DNA of 35,620 nucleotides, taken from NCBI GenBank assembly GCA_030527325.1, contig JAUNBA010000004.1, positions 123,748-159,367 on the forward strand. The letters run 5' to 3'. The notes below the pieces were generated by a model. The model did no database searches. It had not been told where the DNA came from and worked only from the letters and a program-made list of their open reading frames with translations. The position numbers and the translations under genes were made by a program. Source of the DNA: Slackia sp. (GTDB lineage: Bacteria > Actinomycetota > Coriobacteriia > Coriobacteriales > Eggerthellaceae). This document shows positions 1 to 8,934 of this stretch, one piece after another (positions within the stretch are counted from its first letter, which is position 1; each line of letters starts with the position of its first letter).

Positions 1-498
1 ATGAGGCATTACAAGAAGGGCCGCAAGCTGGGCACTGATGCCGCCCATACCAAGGCCATGAAGAGGTCCCTGGTCAAGGCGCTGTTCCTGAGCGACCGCA
101 TCAAGACCGTCGAGTCTCGTGCGAAGGAAATCCGCCCCGACGTCGACCGCATCATCACCTGGGCCAAGAAGGGCGACCTGCATTCCCGCCGTCTCGCCAT
201 TGCTGCTCTGGGCAATGACAAAGAGCTCGTTCGCGAGATCTTCGAGAAGGTCGAGCAGGGCATGTTCGCCGATCGTCAGGGCGGCTACACCCGCATCCTG
301 AAGCTCGGTCCCCGCAAGGGCGACAATGCTCCTATGGTCATCATGGAGCTCGTGACCGAGCCCGTGGCCAAGAAGGAGGAGAAGGCCGAGGAGAAGCCCG
401 CGAAGGCTGCTCCCAAGAAGGTCGAGAAGGCCGAAGAGGCTGCTGAGGAAGCCGTCGAGGCTGCCGAGGCTCCTGCCGAAGAGGCAAAGGCCGAGTAA
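1..498 (+). CDS. rplQ: 50S ribosomal protein L17
   Basis: Large-subunit ribosomal protein bL17, which binds 23S rRNA near the peptide exit region. The first ~118 residues match the family throughout: the basic start MRHYKKGRKLG, the RSLVKALF segment, the KEIRPDVDRIITWAKKG segment, and the closing GGYTRIL..RKGDNAPM part. The start codon is the first base of the window, so its ribosome-binding site cannot be seen. Residues ~119-165 form an extra tail made almost only of Lys, Glu, Ala and Pro, making the protein (165 aa) longer than the usual 116-130. L17 is normally the last gene of the rpoA/alpha operon, and a strong terminator follows directly, which fits. Identification is secure; the role of the tail is unknown. 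Confidence 0.97.
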   Translation: MRHYKKGRKLGTDAAHTKAMKRSLVKALFLSDRIKTVESRAKEIRPDVDRIITWAKKGDLHSRRLAIAALGNDKELVREIFEKVEQGMFADRQGGYTRILKLGPRKGDNAPMVIMELVTEPVAKKEEKAEEKPAKAAPKKVEKAEEAAEEAVEAAEAPAEEAKAE

Positions 499-516
499 CG
501 CTTTTCCGCGTTGTCG

Positions 517-547
517 AAAGCGCCGTCCGCAAGGGCGGCGCTTTTTT
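517..547 (+). terminator. Rho-independent terminator after rplQ
   Basis: An 11-bp stem (AAGCGCCGTCC pairing with GGGCGGCGCTT, one G-U pair) with a GCAA tetraloop runs directly into a six-T tract. It sits 18 bases after the rplQ stop and closes the ribosomal-protein operon. Confidence 0.92.
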
Positions 548-702
548 GTGCGTAGGCGGTTTTCTGCCGTGATGCAGGGGCTGCGGGCGGCTTCGGTGCG
601 TTTGGCTTCGGTGCCGCGCGGGCGGTATCGTCGCGTTCGGAGCAACGGTTTCGCAACGCCGTCGCACATCGGCTCCATGCAGCGTCGTCCCGCGTGCGCG
701 CG

Positions 703-711
703 TGATACCAT
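703..711 (+). promoter_or_regulatory. Possible extended -10 element (TGATACCAT)
   Basis: TG-A-TACCAT lies 46 bases before the start of the 126-residue Ala-rich protein. No clear -35 hexamer is visible at the right distance. It resembles the extended -10 elements seen before several other genes in the window. The rest of the 258-base gap (499-756) holds only the rplQ terminator and nothing else recognised. Confidence 0.35.
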
Positions 712-756
712 GGGGGCGTCAGCAATCGCGATCGCTCGATCGAAGGAGGGCGCGCC

Positions 757-1137
757 ATGTCCGAGCTAGGCAGAATGATCAACGATGCAATCGATAAGGC
801 CCAAGAGCTTGCCGGCGAAATGAAGGCCGCAGGCGACAAAGTCATCGACGTCATGCAGGAGCAGGCGCCCGCCGTGGCCGAGAGCGCCCATGCGAAGCGC
901 GAGGAGATGGCCCGCGACGCGCGCGAACATTTCCCCGCGATGCTCGACGAAGGGCGTAAGGCCGCCGATCGCGCTATCGACGAAGGCCGCGACGCCGCGT
1001 TGCGCATGATGGATGCCGCCGTGCACGTGGCCGATGCCTCCATCGATGCCGCCAAGGAGATGGGCGTCCATGCTTCGGATGCCGTTAAAGCCGCGGTCGA
1101 GCGCGCAACGGGCGATGATGAAGGCCGTCGCGCATAA
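757..1137 (+). CDS. Small Ala-rich amphipathic helical protein, function unknown
   Basis: A 126-residue protein that I do not recognise as a named family. It is almost entirely predicted helix, rich in Ala, Asp, Glu, Lys and Met, without Cys or a membrane segment. Acidic and basic residues alternate on a 3-4 residue spacing (for example DAREHF, DEGRKAADRAIDEGRDAALRMM), giving amphipathic 11-residue-like periodicity like that of apolipoprotein, LEA or YtxH-type proteins. The start is well set by GAAGGAGGG eight bases upstream. It lies alone between the rplQ terminator and ecfT, with its own hairpin terminator downstream. A stress-related, membrane-surface-binding or coiled-coil structural role is possible but only inferred. 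Confidence 0.75.
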   Translation: MSELGRMINDAIDKAQELAGEMKAAGDKVIDVMQEQAPAVAESAHAKREEMARDAREHFPAMLDEGRKAADRAIDEGRDAALRMMDAAVHVADASIDAAKEMGVHASDAVKAAVERATGDDEGRRA

Positions 1138-1171
1138 CCGACTCGCAGTTCAGGCGGCTTGAGCCGCTGTC

Positions 1172-1228
1172 GCTCCCGCTTCGCGCCCCTTTTCGAATAC
1201 GGGTCGAGGAGCGGGAGCTTTCTTTTAT
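1172..1228 (+). terminator. Probable terminator between the Ala-rich protein and ecfT
   Basis: GCTCCCGCT (1172-1180) pairs with AGCGGGAGC (1210-1218); CCC/GGG pairing is possible inside the long loop, and TTTCTTTT follows. A second small hairpin (GCGGCT/AGCCGC) lies just upstream at 1154-1167. The T-rich end overlaps a -10-like TATACT used by the next gene. Confidence 0.7.
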
Positions 1229-1231
1229 ACT
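1226..1231 (+). promoter_or_regulatory. Candidate -10 box (TATACT) for a leaderless ecfT transcript
   Basis: TATACT ends only seven bases before the ecfT ATG at 1239, so a transcript from it would start at or next to the start codon. No good -35 is visible. The GAAGGG between them is only one base from the ATG, too close to act as a normal ribosome-binding site. Confidence 0.35.
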
Positions 1232-1238
1232 GAAGGGC

Positions 1239-1958
1239 ATGCTTTCGAATCGACATACCGTTTCCCATCGTCTTGATGCCCGCGTGGCCATCGCCGTGGT
1301 TGCGGTGTATTCCGTCGCGCTGTTCGCGGCGCAGACGTGGGCCGCCATGCTCGTGCTCGGCGCTCTGCTCGCCGCCGCGCTGGCATGGGCCCGCATCGAC
1401 GTCGCATCCATCGTGAAAGGCATGCTTCCGCTGATGCTCATCCTGGTGTTCACGGTGGCGGCCCATATTCCCCAGGGCATCGGCGAGGGCTTTTTCTACG
1501 CGCTGCGTATTTTCCTGCTCGCCGTGGCGACGCTCGCCGTGGCGTTCGGCTACGACGATACGCGCCTTGTCCGGGCGTTTTCGTCATATATGCGCCCGCT
1601 ACGCTTCTTCCATGTGCCGGTCGACGATATCGCCTCCATGTTCTCCATCGCGCTGCGGTTCATTCCCGTGAGCATGGATGAGTTCCAGCGTGTCGCGAAC
1701 GCCCAGCGGGCCCGCGGCGCGCATTTCGACGACGGCGGCATCGTCAGCCGCGTCAAGTGCTGGGGAAGCGTCCTCGTTCCCATGATGGTCGGCCTGTTCC
1801 ATCGCGCGGGCGTGCTTGCTCAGGCCATGGAAGCCCGGTGCTACGGGGCCTCGTCGCACCGCACGAGCCTGCATGGAGACGAGCGCATCGGCGCGTTCGG
1901 CGTGGCGGCGGGGCTGTGCGCTTCGTGCGCGTGTGTGGCGGCGGCCGTGCTTTTGTAG
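1239..1958 (+). CDS. ecfT: ECF transporter T component (EcfT/CbiQ family)
   Basis: Transmembrane coupling subunit of an energy-coupling-factor vitamin or metal importer. It links a substrate-binding S component to the two EcfA ATPases at the cytoplasmic membrane. The 239 residues contain hydrophobic segments near residues 16-50, 60-75, 88-105 and 218-239, and the two family coupling motifs: A158-R159-G160 and, near residue 199, A-R-C in place of the usual A-R-G. In many Gram-positive bacteria rplQ is followed by ecfA1-ecfA2-ecfT-truA; here ecfT follows rplQ with only a small unknown gene between, and no ATPase or S component is present in the window. The ATPases must be encoded elsewhere if the transporter works. 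The start has no properly spaced ribosome-binding site (see the leaderless finding). Confidence 0.85.
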   Translation: MLSNRHTVSHRLDARVAIAVVAVYSVALFAAQTWAAMLVLGALLAAALAWARIDVASIVKGMLPLMLILVFTVAAHIPQGIGEGFFYALRIFLLAVATLAVAFGYDDTRLVRAFSSYMRPLRFFHVPVDDIASMFSIALRFIPVSMDEFQRVANAQRARGAHFDDGGIVSRVKCWGSVLVPMMVGLFHRAGVLAQAMEARCYGASSHRTSLHGDERIGAFGVAAGLCASCACVAAAVLL

Positions 1959-3368
<1,410 letters not shown>

Positions 3369-3386
3369 AACCCGTATGCGATATCC

Positions 3387-3407
3387 GCGGCGGCCTCGAG
3401 CCGCCGC
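3387..3407. other. GC-rich hairpin after eno
   Basis: An 8-bp perfect inverted repeat (GCGGCGGC and GCCGCCGC around CTCGA) with no T tract follows the eno stop by 18 bases. It may protect the 3' end or slow RNA polymerase before the terminator hairpin that follows. Confidence 0.5.
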
Positions 3408-3413
3408 ATAGCG

Positions 3414-3453
3414 AAGCGCCCCGCAGACGCATCATCGTCGGCGGGGCGCTTTC
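3414..3453. terminator. Terminator hairpin between convergent eno and the AAA+ gene
   Basis: AAGCGCCCCGC (3414-3424) pairs perfectly with GCGGGGCGCTT (3441-3451), and GACG/CGTC inside the loop extends the stem. Only short T runs follow on either strand. Placed between convergent genes, it can serve both directions. Confidence 0.75.
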
Positions 3454-3477
3454 GTGACGGCGCGTGCGTGCCGCCGA

Positions 3478-4989
3478 TCAGGCTTCGTCATTCAAGTCGA
3501 GCTTTCCTATGCGGTCGGCAAGATCATTGCCGCGCTCGTCGAACAGCAGGGCCGCGTTATGCGCGAAGTAGCGCTCGCAGCCGTGATCGTTGATGAAGGC
3601 CATGCTGTGGCGGTTGACCGAGAGGTCGGTCACCAGCAGAAGCATCTCGCGGCCTTCGCCGAAGGCCTCCTCGACGAAGCGGAACGCGGCATCGAGGGCA
3701 TCGGAGGCTTCGCCGATGCGTATGTCGAGCTCGTCGAGCACGACGCCGAAGCGGCCCTTGACGTCGTCGAAGGAAAGGCCCGCGCCTTGCGCGTCGCGCA
3801 CGCATCGTTCGAGCAGGCCCGTCGCGCGTTCGTAGGCGAGGCGTTTGTTGTCTCCCAGCAGGCCCGCCGCGCGCTCCGCGGCTTCTTTCGCGCGCAGCTC
3901 CCGGGCCGCATCGGCGGCGCGATCGGTCACGTCGTCTTCGCCTGCGGCGCAGGCGGCATCGCGCAGCTGCGCCAGCTGCTCGTGGGTGAAGGCTGCCGCA
4001 TCCTCTTCGGTCGCGGCGCCGCGTACGCGCTCGATCGCCGCGTCGGCGAGCAGGCCCATGAACGACACGCGCTCGTCGAATCCCGCCGCGCGGGCGCGTG
4101 CGAGGGTTTCCTCGTCGGCCTCGCCTTCGAGGATACGGTCGATGCGATAGTCGGAGCGGTACTTCGAGAAGAGGTCGTAATAGACGGAGAAGCGTTTCGC
4201 CACATCGGCGTTTTGCAGGTATTGCCCTATCAGAAGATCGTCGACCGGCAGGTTTTCTTCTTCGTAGAGCTTGATGACGGCGGACAGGTCGTCCCATCCG
4301 CGCGCCGTGACGAACGACATGCCGTCCACGGTGGTCTCGACGCGATAGAAATCGCCCCGTTCGATATCGAGGTAGGTGAGCACGGCGGGATGGACGCCCG
4401 TTTGGACGGCGTAATCGCGCCAGGCCTGATAGTCGGGCTCGACGTCGATGCGTTTCAGGCGATCCCACGTGGCCATGTCGAAATCGTGCACGGTGCGGTT
4501 GTATTCGGGCGGATTGCCCGCGGTCACCACGATCCATCCGTCGGGAACGCGATGGCGCCCGAACACCTTGTATTGCAGGAATTGGAGCATGGCGGGCGTC
4601 AGCGTTTCGGAGACGCAGTTGATCTCGTCGAGGAACAGGATGCCCTCGTGCCTGCCCGTCGCCTCCATCGTGTCGTAGACCGATGCGATGATCTCGCTCA
4701 TGGTGTATTCCGAGACGTCGTATTCCACGCCGCCGTAGGTCTTGCGTTCGATGAACGGCAGTCCGAGCGCGCTTTGCCTGGTGTGGTGCGTCATGGAATA
4801 CGATACGAAGCCCACTTCGAGCTCTTGGGCGATCTGCTCCATGATGGCGGTCTTTCCGATGCCCGGCGCGCCGATGAGGCAGACGGGGCGTTGGCGCGCG
4901 GCGGGCAGGCGGTAGGCGCCGAATTCGTCTTTGGCAAGATAGGCGCGCATCGAACGCTCTATCTGCTGTTTTGCCTGGCTGATATTCAT
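3478..4989 (-). CDS. MoxR-type AAA+ ATPase partnered with a VWA protein
   Basis: A 503-residue AAA+ ATPase of the MoxR type; such proteins act as chaperone-like remodellers, often with a von Willebrand A partner that contacts the substrate or metal site. Walker A is GAPGIGKT (40-47), Walker B ILFLDE (117-122) and sensor 1 lies around N159 (VVTAGNPPEYN), with a likely arginine finger near R177/R180. Residues ~260-503 form a long helical, highly charged C-terminal region that ends with a segment (MLLLVTDLSVNRHSMAF) which may bind a partner; this part is unusually long for MoxR. The start has AGGAGGAAGC just upstream. It is the second gene of a minus-strand operon behind the VWA gene, 86 bases apart. 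The substrate is unknown. Confidence 0.85.
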   Translation of the reverse strand: MNISQAKQQIERSMRAYLAKDEFGAYRLPAARQRPVCLIGAPGIGKTAIMEQIAQELEVGFVSYSMTHHTRQSALGLPFIERKTYGGVEYDVSEYTMSEIIASVYDTMEATGRHEGILFLDEINCVSETLTPAMLQFLQYKVFGRHRVPDGWIVVTAGNPPEYNRTVHDFDMATWDRLKRIDVEPDYQAWRDYAVQTGVHPAVLTYLDIERGDFYRVETTVDGMSFVTARGWDDLSAVIKLYEEENLPVDDLLIGQYLQNADVAKRFSVYYDLFSKYRSDYRIDRILEGEADEETLARARAAGFDERVSFMGLLADAAIERVRGAATEEDAAAFTHEQLAQLRDAACAAGEDDVTDRAADAARELRAKEAAERAAGLLGDNKRLAYERATGLLERCVRDAQGAGLSFDDVKGRFGVVLDELDIRIGEASDALDAAFRFVEEAFGEGREMLLLVTDLSVNRHSMAFINDHGCERYFAHNAALLFDERGNDLADRIGKLDLNDEA

Positions 4990-5038
4990 GCTTCCTCCTG
5001 GGTTCGGTCGAAGAACGCGTATGCGTGGCGTCGCAATC

Positions 5039-5063
5039 GGGGCCGCGTGCGCGCCGCGGCCCC
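5039..5063 (-). other. Strong hairpin between the VWA and AAA+ genes
   Basis: GGGGCCGCG (5039-5047) and CGCGGCCCC (5055-5063) form a perfect 9-bp stem with a 7-base loop, placed between the VWA stop and the AAA+ start. No T tract follows on the minus strand, so it is more likely an mRNA-stability or processing element than a terminator. Confidence 0.5.
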
Positions 5064-5075
5064 GGCGGCCGATGG

Positions 5076-6593
5076 TCATTCGATTAAGACGGTCTGCTCG
5101 AGGACGACTTTCATGGCCCATACGGGCACCGATACGCCCGCGTCGTCGTCGACGAACACGAACGCCGCATCGTACGGGGGCTTGCGGGCCGGATAGGTCC
5201 CCTGTCCGTCGGTGAAGTAGATGACGCCCGCAAGATCGTGCAGCTCGCCGCGTTCGAGGGCGGCGTCGACGTAGGAGAACACCGGGCGGAAATCGGTGCC
5301 GCCGAGTCCTTTGATCTCCAGATCGTCGACGTAGCGTTCGAGGTCGGCGGGCGATGTCACGCGCGTCACGTCGGTTATCGCGGCATCGCATTGGATGACC
5401 AGGACGTTCATGTCGGCGAAAAAGCTCGTTTCGTCGGAGAGGATGGCGTAGGTCTTTTCGACGAACGCGCGCACGAGGCCGTCTTTGGTGGAAGCCGACG
5501 TGTCGATGGCGATGACGAAATCGCGGATGCGCTTTTCTTCGCGGTATTCGAGCGGCTCGATCAGGGGCAGATTGCCGTAGCGGCGCAGCCCGTAGCAGTA
5601 GTAGACGTAATCGAATTCGTCGTCGTTGATGCGCATGTGCTCGCCCGCGTGCGCGAATTTGCGCAGAAACGCGCGGTAATCCTGCTTCTCGCGCGTGACG
5701 GAGCGCAGGTTCATGGCGAGATTCGATCCTTCGACGCCCCAGAGCTGCACGTAGGTGTCGAGTTGGACGCCCATCTCGTAGGCGGCGTTTTTCCATTGCT
5801 CGCGCGAGCGGTCGAGGTTGACCGTGTTCGCGAAGCGCGAGCCGAGGGCTTCGGCGGCGTGTTCGGGAGCCTGCTTGGCCACGATGTCTTCCTGCTTCAT
5901 GCCGCGCCGCGATGCGTGGCGTGCATTGCGTTCGCGCATATCGTCCATGTCGACCTCGGTGCCGCGCTCGCCGGCTTCCGTGGCGGCGTCGCCTCGCTGT
6001 CCGTCTTGCTCTTCGACGCGGCGCCGTCGCTCGCCGTCGCGTCTGTCCGCTTCTTCGGCGGCCATGCGATGCCACGGTGCGTGGTCGTCTATCGCGAACG
6101 GCGCGCGCAGGGCTTCGACTGCGGCGTCGTCGGGATAGGCGTCGCACAGGTGCCGGTAGACGGTTTCAGCGGTGACGATATCGAGCGCATCGCGGATGCG
6201 GTGCAGGTCTGCCCGGCGTCGCGCGTCGGCGCTTCGCATGCGCGTTTCGGGAATGTCGAGCTGGTCGATGACGTGTTCGACGGCGATGTCGCAGGCGGCG
6301 TCCCAGCGTACGGCGTCGACGCGCGCGTCCTTGCAGGGATGCAGGAATACGTTGTGCAGCGTCATGTGCAGCAACGCATGGGCGATCGACGCGGGTTCTT
6401 CGGCATAGCGTTTCGCCATATCGACGGGGTCGAATCGAATGAAGGCGCCGTCGGTGGCGAGGCTCGCGTGCGCGACGGGCAGCGGACGCAAGCGAGAAAA
6501 CGCCGCGTTCATGAAGCGCAGCCTGACGAGCAGCGCGTTGCGCGCCAGCTCCAGGGCTTCGAGCGCGAGCGTTTCGACGGTTTCGACAGCCAT
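5076..6593 (-). CDS. VWA-like protein with N-terminal metallopeptidase-like domain (DUF2201 type)
   Basis: A 505-residue protein with the layout of DUF2201 family members. Residues ~10-165 match the putative metallopeptidase-like half, with the helix H72-A-L-L-H76 and further His at 80 and 85, then WDAACDIAVEHVID (97-110). The usual HExxH glutamate is Ala here, so peptidase activity is doubtful. Residues ~165-250 are a charged, disordered linker. Residues ~356-505 are a VWA domain with a complete MIDAS: D364-T-S366-A-S368, T433 (GGTDFRP) and D462 (TDGQG). No signal peptide is seen, so it is likely cytosolic. The start at 6593 is set by GGAGGTG; an in-frame ATG ten codons upstream has no such site. 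It leads the operon with the MoxR ATPase. The pair resembles MoxR-VWA chaperone systems; the target is unknown. Confidence 0.82.
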   Translation of the reverse strand: MAVETVETLALEALELARNALLVRLRFMNAAFSRLRPLPVAHASLATDGAFIRFDPVDMAKRYAEEPASIAHALLHMTLHNVFLHPCKDARVDAVRWDAACDIAVEHVIDQLDIPETRMRSADARRRADLHRIRDALDIVTAETVYRHLCDAYPDDAAVEALRAPFAIDDHAPWHRMAAEEADRRDGERRRRVEEQDGQRGDAATEAGERGTEVDMDDMRERNARHASRRGMKQEDIVAKQAPEHAAEALGSRFANTVNLDRSREQWKNAAYEMGVQLDTYVQLWGVEGSNLAMNLRSVTREKQDYRAFLRKFAHAGEHMRINDDEFDYVYYCYGLRRYGNLPLIEPLEYREEKRIRDFVIAIDTSASTKDGLVRAFVEKTYAILSDETSFFADMNVLVIQCDAAITDVTRVTSPADLERYVDDLEIKGLGGTDFRPVFSYVDAALERGELHDLAGVIYFTDGQGTYPARKPPYDAAFVFVDDDAGVSVPVWAMKVVLEQTVLIE

Positions 6594-6701
6594 GGACCCA
6601 CCTCCGCGAGAAGAAGGACTCATGGGCCGCGCGCGTGTTCGGGCCGCATATCGAGACGATGCGGCGCATGCCCCTGCGCGCTTGCCCCCTCGTACGGCCG
6701 C

Positions 6702-6730
6702 AGTGTAGCATGGGCGAAAACGGGGGTAAA
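6702..6730 (-). promoter_or_regulatory. Candidate promoter for the VWA-AAA+ operon
   Basis: On the minus strand TTTACC (6730-6725), a 17-base spacer and TACACT (6707-6702) preceded by TGC form a reasonable extended -10 promoter. It lies about 110 bases before the VWA start, in the 193-base divergent gap shared with the LRR gene. Confidence 0.5.
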
Positions 6731-6786
6731 CCGCACCTGGGCCATCGGCCGAATGCGCCGTCGGGTGCCGCGAGAGAGGCTGTGCG

Positions 6787-8721
6787 ATGAATGATTGCCT
6801 GGTCTTCGTAGATGAATGCTCGGAACCTTCCTCGCTCATCGAGCAGTGCGTCGCGAATCCGCGCCACCTGCGGCGATGCGACGCGACGGTGTGCGACGCG
6901 GCCCGTGCTCAGGAAGGCGAGGTGTGGTCGCCCCGCCTTCTGCCCTATGAAACGTGGGCGTCGGCGACCTCCGCCTGCGCGACGAACGAGCCGTTGCCGG
7001 CCGACCGCATCGGGTTGATCTACACGGGGGCCCGCGGCATGGGCATTGCGCCCGAACATCTCGATGCGGTGCTTGCCGATGCCGTGCGGGGCAGCGCTTT
7101 GGCCGACCCCGCGAGCAGCGCCGTGGTCGCGCGGCGCGTTTTTCCCGACGACGGCGACGGTTTCGACGCGGCCGACGGCATCGTGGTGCGCAAGGAACGC
7201 TCGGGCTATGCGCTCGTCGGCTTCGATGTGCGACGCTTCGCCCACGAACTCGGCGGCGGCCGCGTGACGGTCGTGCTGCCCGCGTCGGTCGGCGGCGTTC
7301 CCATCGTCCGCATCGCCGCCGAGGCGTTCGCGCGCCGTTATGTGCAAGGCATCGCCGTGCGGCTGCTCGTCGTGCCCGATACGGTCGAGCGCATCGACGA
7401 AGGGGCGTTTTCCGCGCTCGCGGCGCAGCGGATCCACCTGGGCGCATCCGTTTCGCATTGCGGCGACCAACCGTGCGATCTTGCAGCCACGTCGCCGCGC
7501 CTCGAGGGGCGCGCGTACACGGTCGATGAGCGCAACGAGCGCTATCGCGCATACGGGGGAAGTTTGTACGACGCGCCGCGCGCCGCGCTGCTCGCCGCCG
7601 CCTCTCCGTACGACGCGCACGAACACGTGCCCGACGGGGTGAGGGAGATCGGCGCCGCGGCGTGGTGTTCGGGATGCACGCCGCCGCGCATGGTGCACGT
7701 GCCCGCCACGCTCGAACGGGCGGCATCGCGCGCGTTCGACGATGCGGTATGGGTCTGTCCCGCCGGCACGCCCGCCGCCGCTTCGTTGCGCGCGCGGGGC
7801 GTGCGTCTTGCAAGCGAGCGCGTCCTCGAGCGCGACGGCTGCGTCTACGACTTCGACGACGACGGGGCCGTGCTCGTGGCGGGCCCTGCGGCCCCTCGTT
7901 CCGCGTCGAAACGCTTCGCCGACGCCGCGGCGGCCCGATACATTCCCGCGGCTTCGCGCCGCGATGCGGGGTGCGGATCGGCTACGGCCGATGCGCCGGC
8001 GTTGCCTTCTTGCGTCGACGGCGTGCCGCTGACGAGAATCGGCCCGCGTGCCTTAGCCCATGTTCCCGAGACGTTCGTCGTGCCGAGCACCGTGCGCCGC
8101 ATCGAGCGCGACAACGCCTGCCGCGGCGCGCGCCGCGTCGTCTTGCCCGAAGGGCTGACGTTCATCGGCGCGCACTGCTTTTCGTCGCGCTCGTTCGCGG
8201 AGCCCGTGGTCATACCGCGCAGCACGGCGTTCGTGGGGCGGGGCTCGTTCGAGTACGCCGTCTGTTTTCTGGCGCGCACGGGCTCGACGGTGCACGTGTC
8301 GGCCGATCAGCTGCTGAGCTGCTTTTGCGCGGCGCCGGGATCCGATGCGGCGCCGTTCGATTACGAGGCCTACGACGAGCTTCTGCTTTCGGGCCGCAAT
8401 CTTCCTGATCCCCTCGGCGCCCTCATCCATCGGCTTTCCGATCCGCATGCGCCGTCCGCTTCCGTGCGTGCGGAGCTGCTTGCCCGTCTGCGTTCCTACG
8501 GGCGCGAGGCGCGCGTCCGCGTCGCGCGCGACGGAACCCGCGAGGAGGTGGCGGCTTTGTGCGAGGCGGGGTTTATCGACGACGATTCGTTCGACGAGCA
8601 GGTCGAGCTTTTGCGCTCCTGCAACCGCATCGATTGCGTGCTGTACCTGATGGAGCAGCGGGCGCGCCGCGACGGCGCATCGGCGGCGACGCGTTCGTCG
8701 CGCACGCGTTTCGCGCTCTGA
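6787..8721 (+). CDS. BspA-type leucine-rich repeat protein without signal peptide
   Basis: A 644-residue protein with several BspA-like LRR_5 units: residues ~158-220 (VVLPASVGGVPIVRIAAEAF, then VVPDTVERIDEGAF), ~245-320 (a Y-x-V-D-x-x-N-x-x-Y segment followed by VPDGVREIGAAAW) and ~410-490 (VVPSTVRRIERDN, VLPEGLTFIGAHCF, VIPRSTAFVGRGSF). These repeats usually occur on surface proteins and mediate binding. Here the N-terminus (MNDCLVFVDECSEPSS) is neither a signal peptide nor a membrane anchor and no C-terminal anchor exists, so the protein should stay inside the cell. Residues ~530-630 are helical and ankyrin-like in feel. It is divergent from the VWA-MoxR operon, and a functional link is plausible but inferred. 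GAGAGG upstream is a weak ribosome-binding site. Confidence 0.75.
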   Translation: MNDCLVFVDECSEPSSLIEQCVANPRHLRRCDATVCDAARAQEGEVWSPRLLPYETWASATSACATNEPLPADRIGLIYTGARGMGIAPEHLDAVLADAVRGSALADPASSAVVARRVFPDDGDGFDAADGIVVRKERSGYALVGFDVRRFAHELGGGRVTVVLPASVGGVPIVRIAAEAFARRYVQGIAVRLLVVPDTVERIDEGAFSALAAQRIHLGASVSHCGDQPCDLAATSPRLEGRAYTVDERNERYRAYGGSLYDAPRAALLAAASPYDAHEHVPDGVREIGAAAWCSGCTPPRMVHVPATLERAASRAFDDAVWVCPAGTPAAASLRARGVRLASERVLERDGCVYDFDDDGAVLVAGPAAPRSASKRFADAAAARYIPAASRRDAGCGSATADAPALPSCVDGVPLTRIGPRALAHVPETFVVPSTVRRIERDNACRGARRVVLPEGLTFIGAHCFSSRSFAEPVVIPRSTAFVGRGSFEYAVCFLARTGSTVHVSADQLLSCFCAAPGSDAAPFDYEAYDELLLSGRNLPDPLGALIHRLSDPHAPSASVRAELLARLRSYGREARVRVARDGTREEVAALCEAGFIDDDSFDEQVELLRSCNRIDCVLYLMEQRARRDGASAATRSSRTRFAL

Positions 8722-8934
8722 CGATGCGGCGGCGCGCTCATGGCGGCATGGCGCTCTTTTGTACGGCTTTGTGCGCATTGTGCTGGCATTTCGCGGCTTT
8801 GCTCGGGGGCCTGAACAAAAAAATACGCTGCGATGGCATTGTCTGGGGCTTCCTCAGGCCGTTTGGGGGTATCCTGTTTTGCAATCGTCTGCGACGCGAC
8901 GGGCGGCGCAGTTCCCTACAGAAAGCAGGTTGTC

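Noticed and set aside
3454..6794. Two long plus-strand open frames opposite the AAA+ and VWA genes
   Set aside because: The minus strand carries Walker motifs, a MIDAS and good ribosome-binding sites; the plus frames show none of these.
8722..8934. Promoter before the antiporter (TTGTCT at 8839 and TATCCT at 8870)
   Set aside because: The 25-base spacer is too long and no extended -10 is present, so it is not listed as a promoter.
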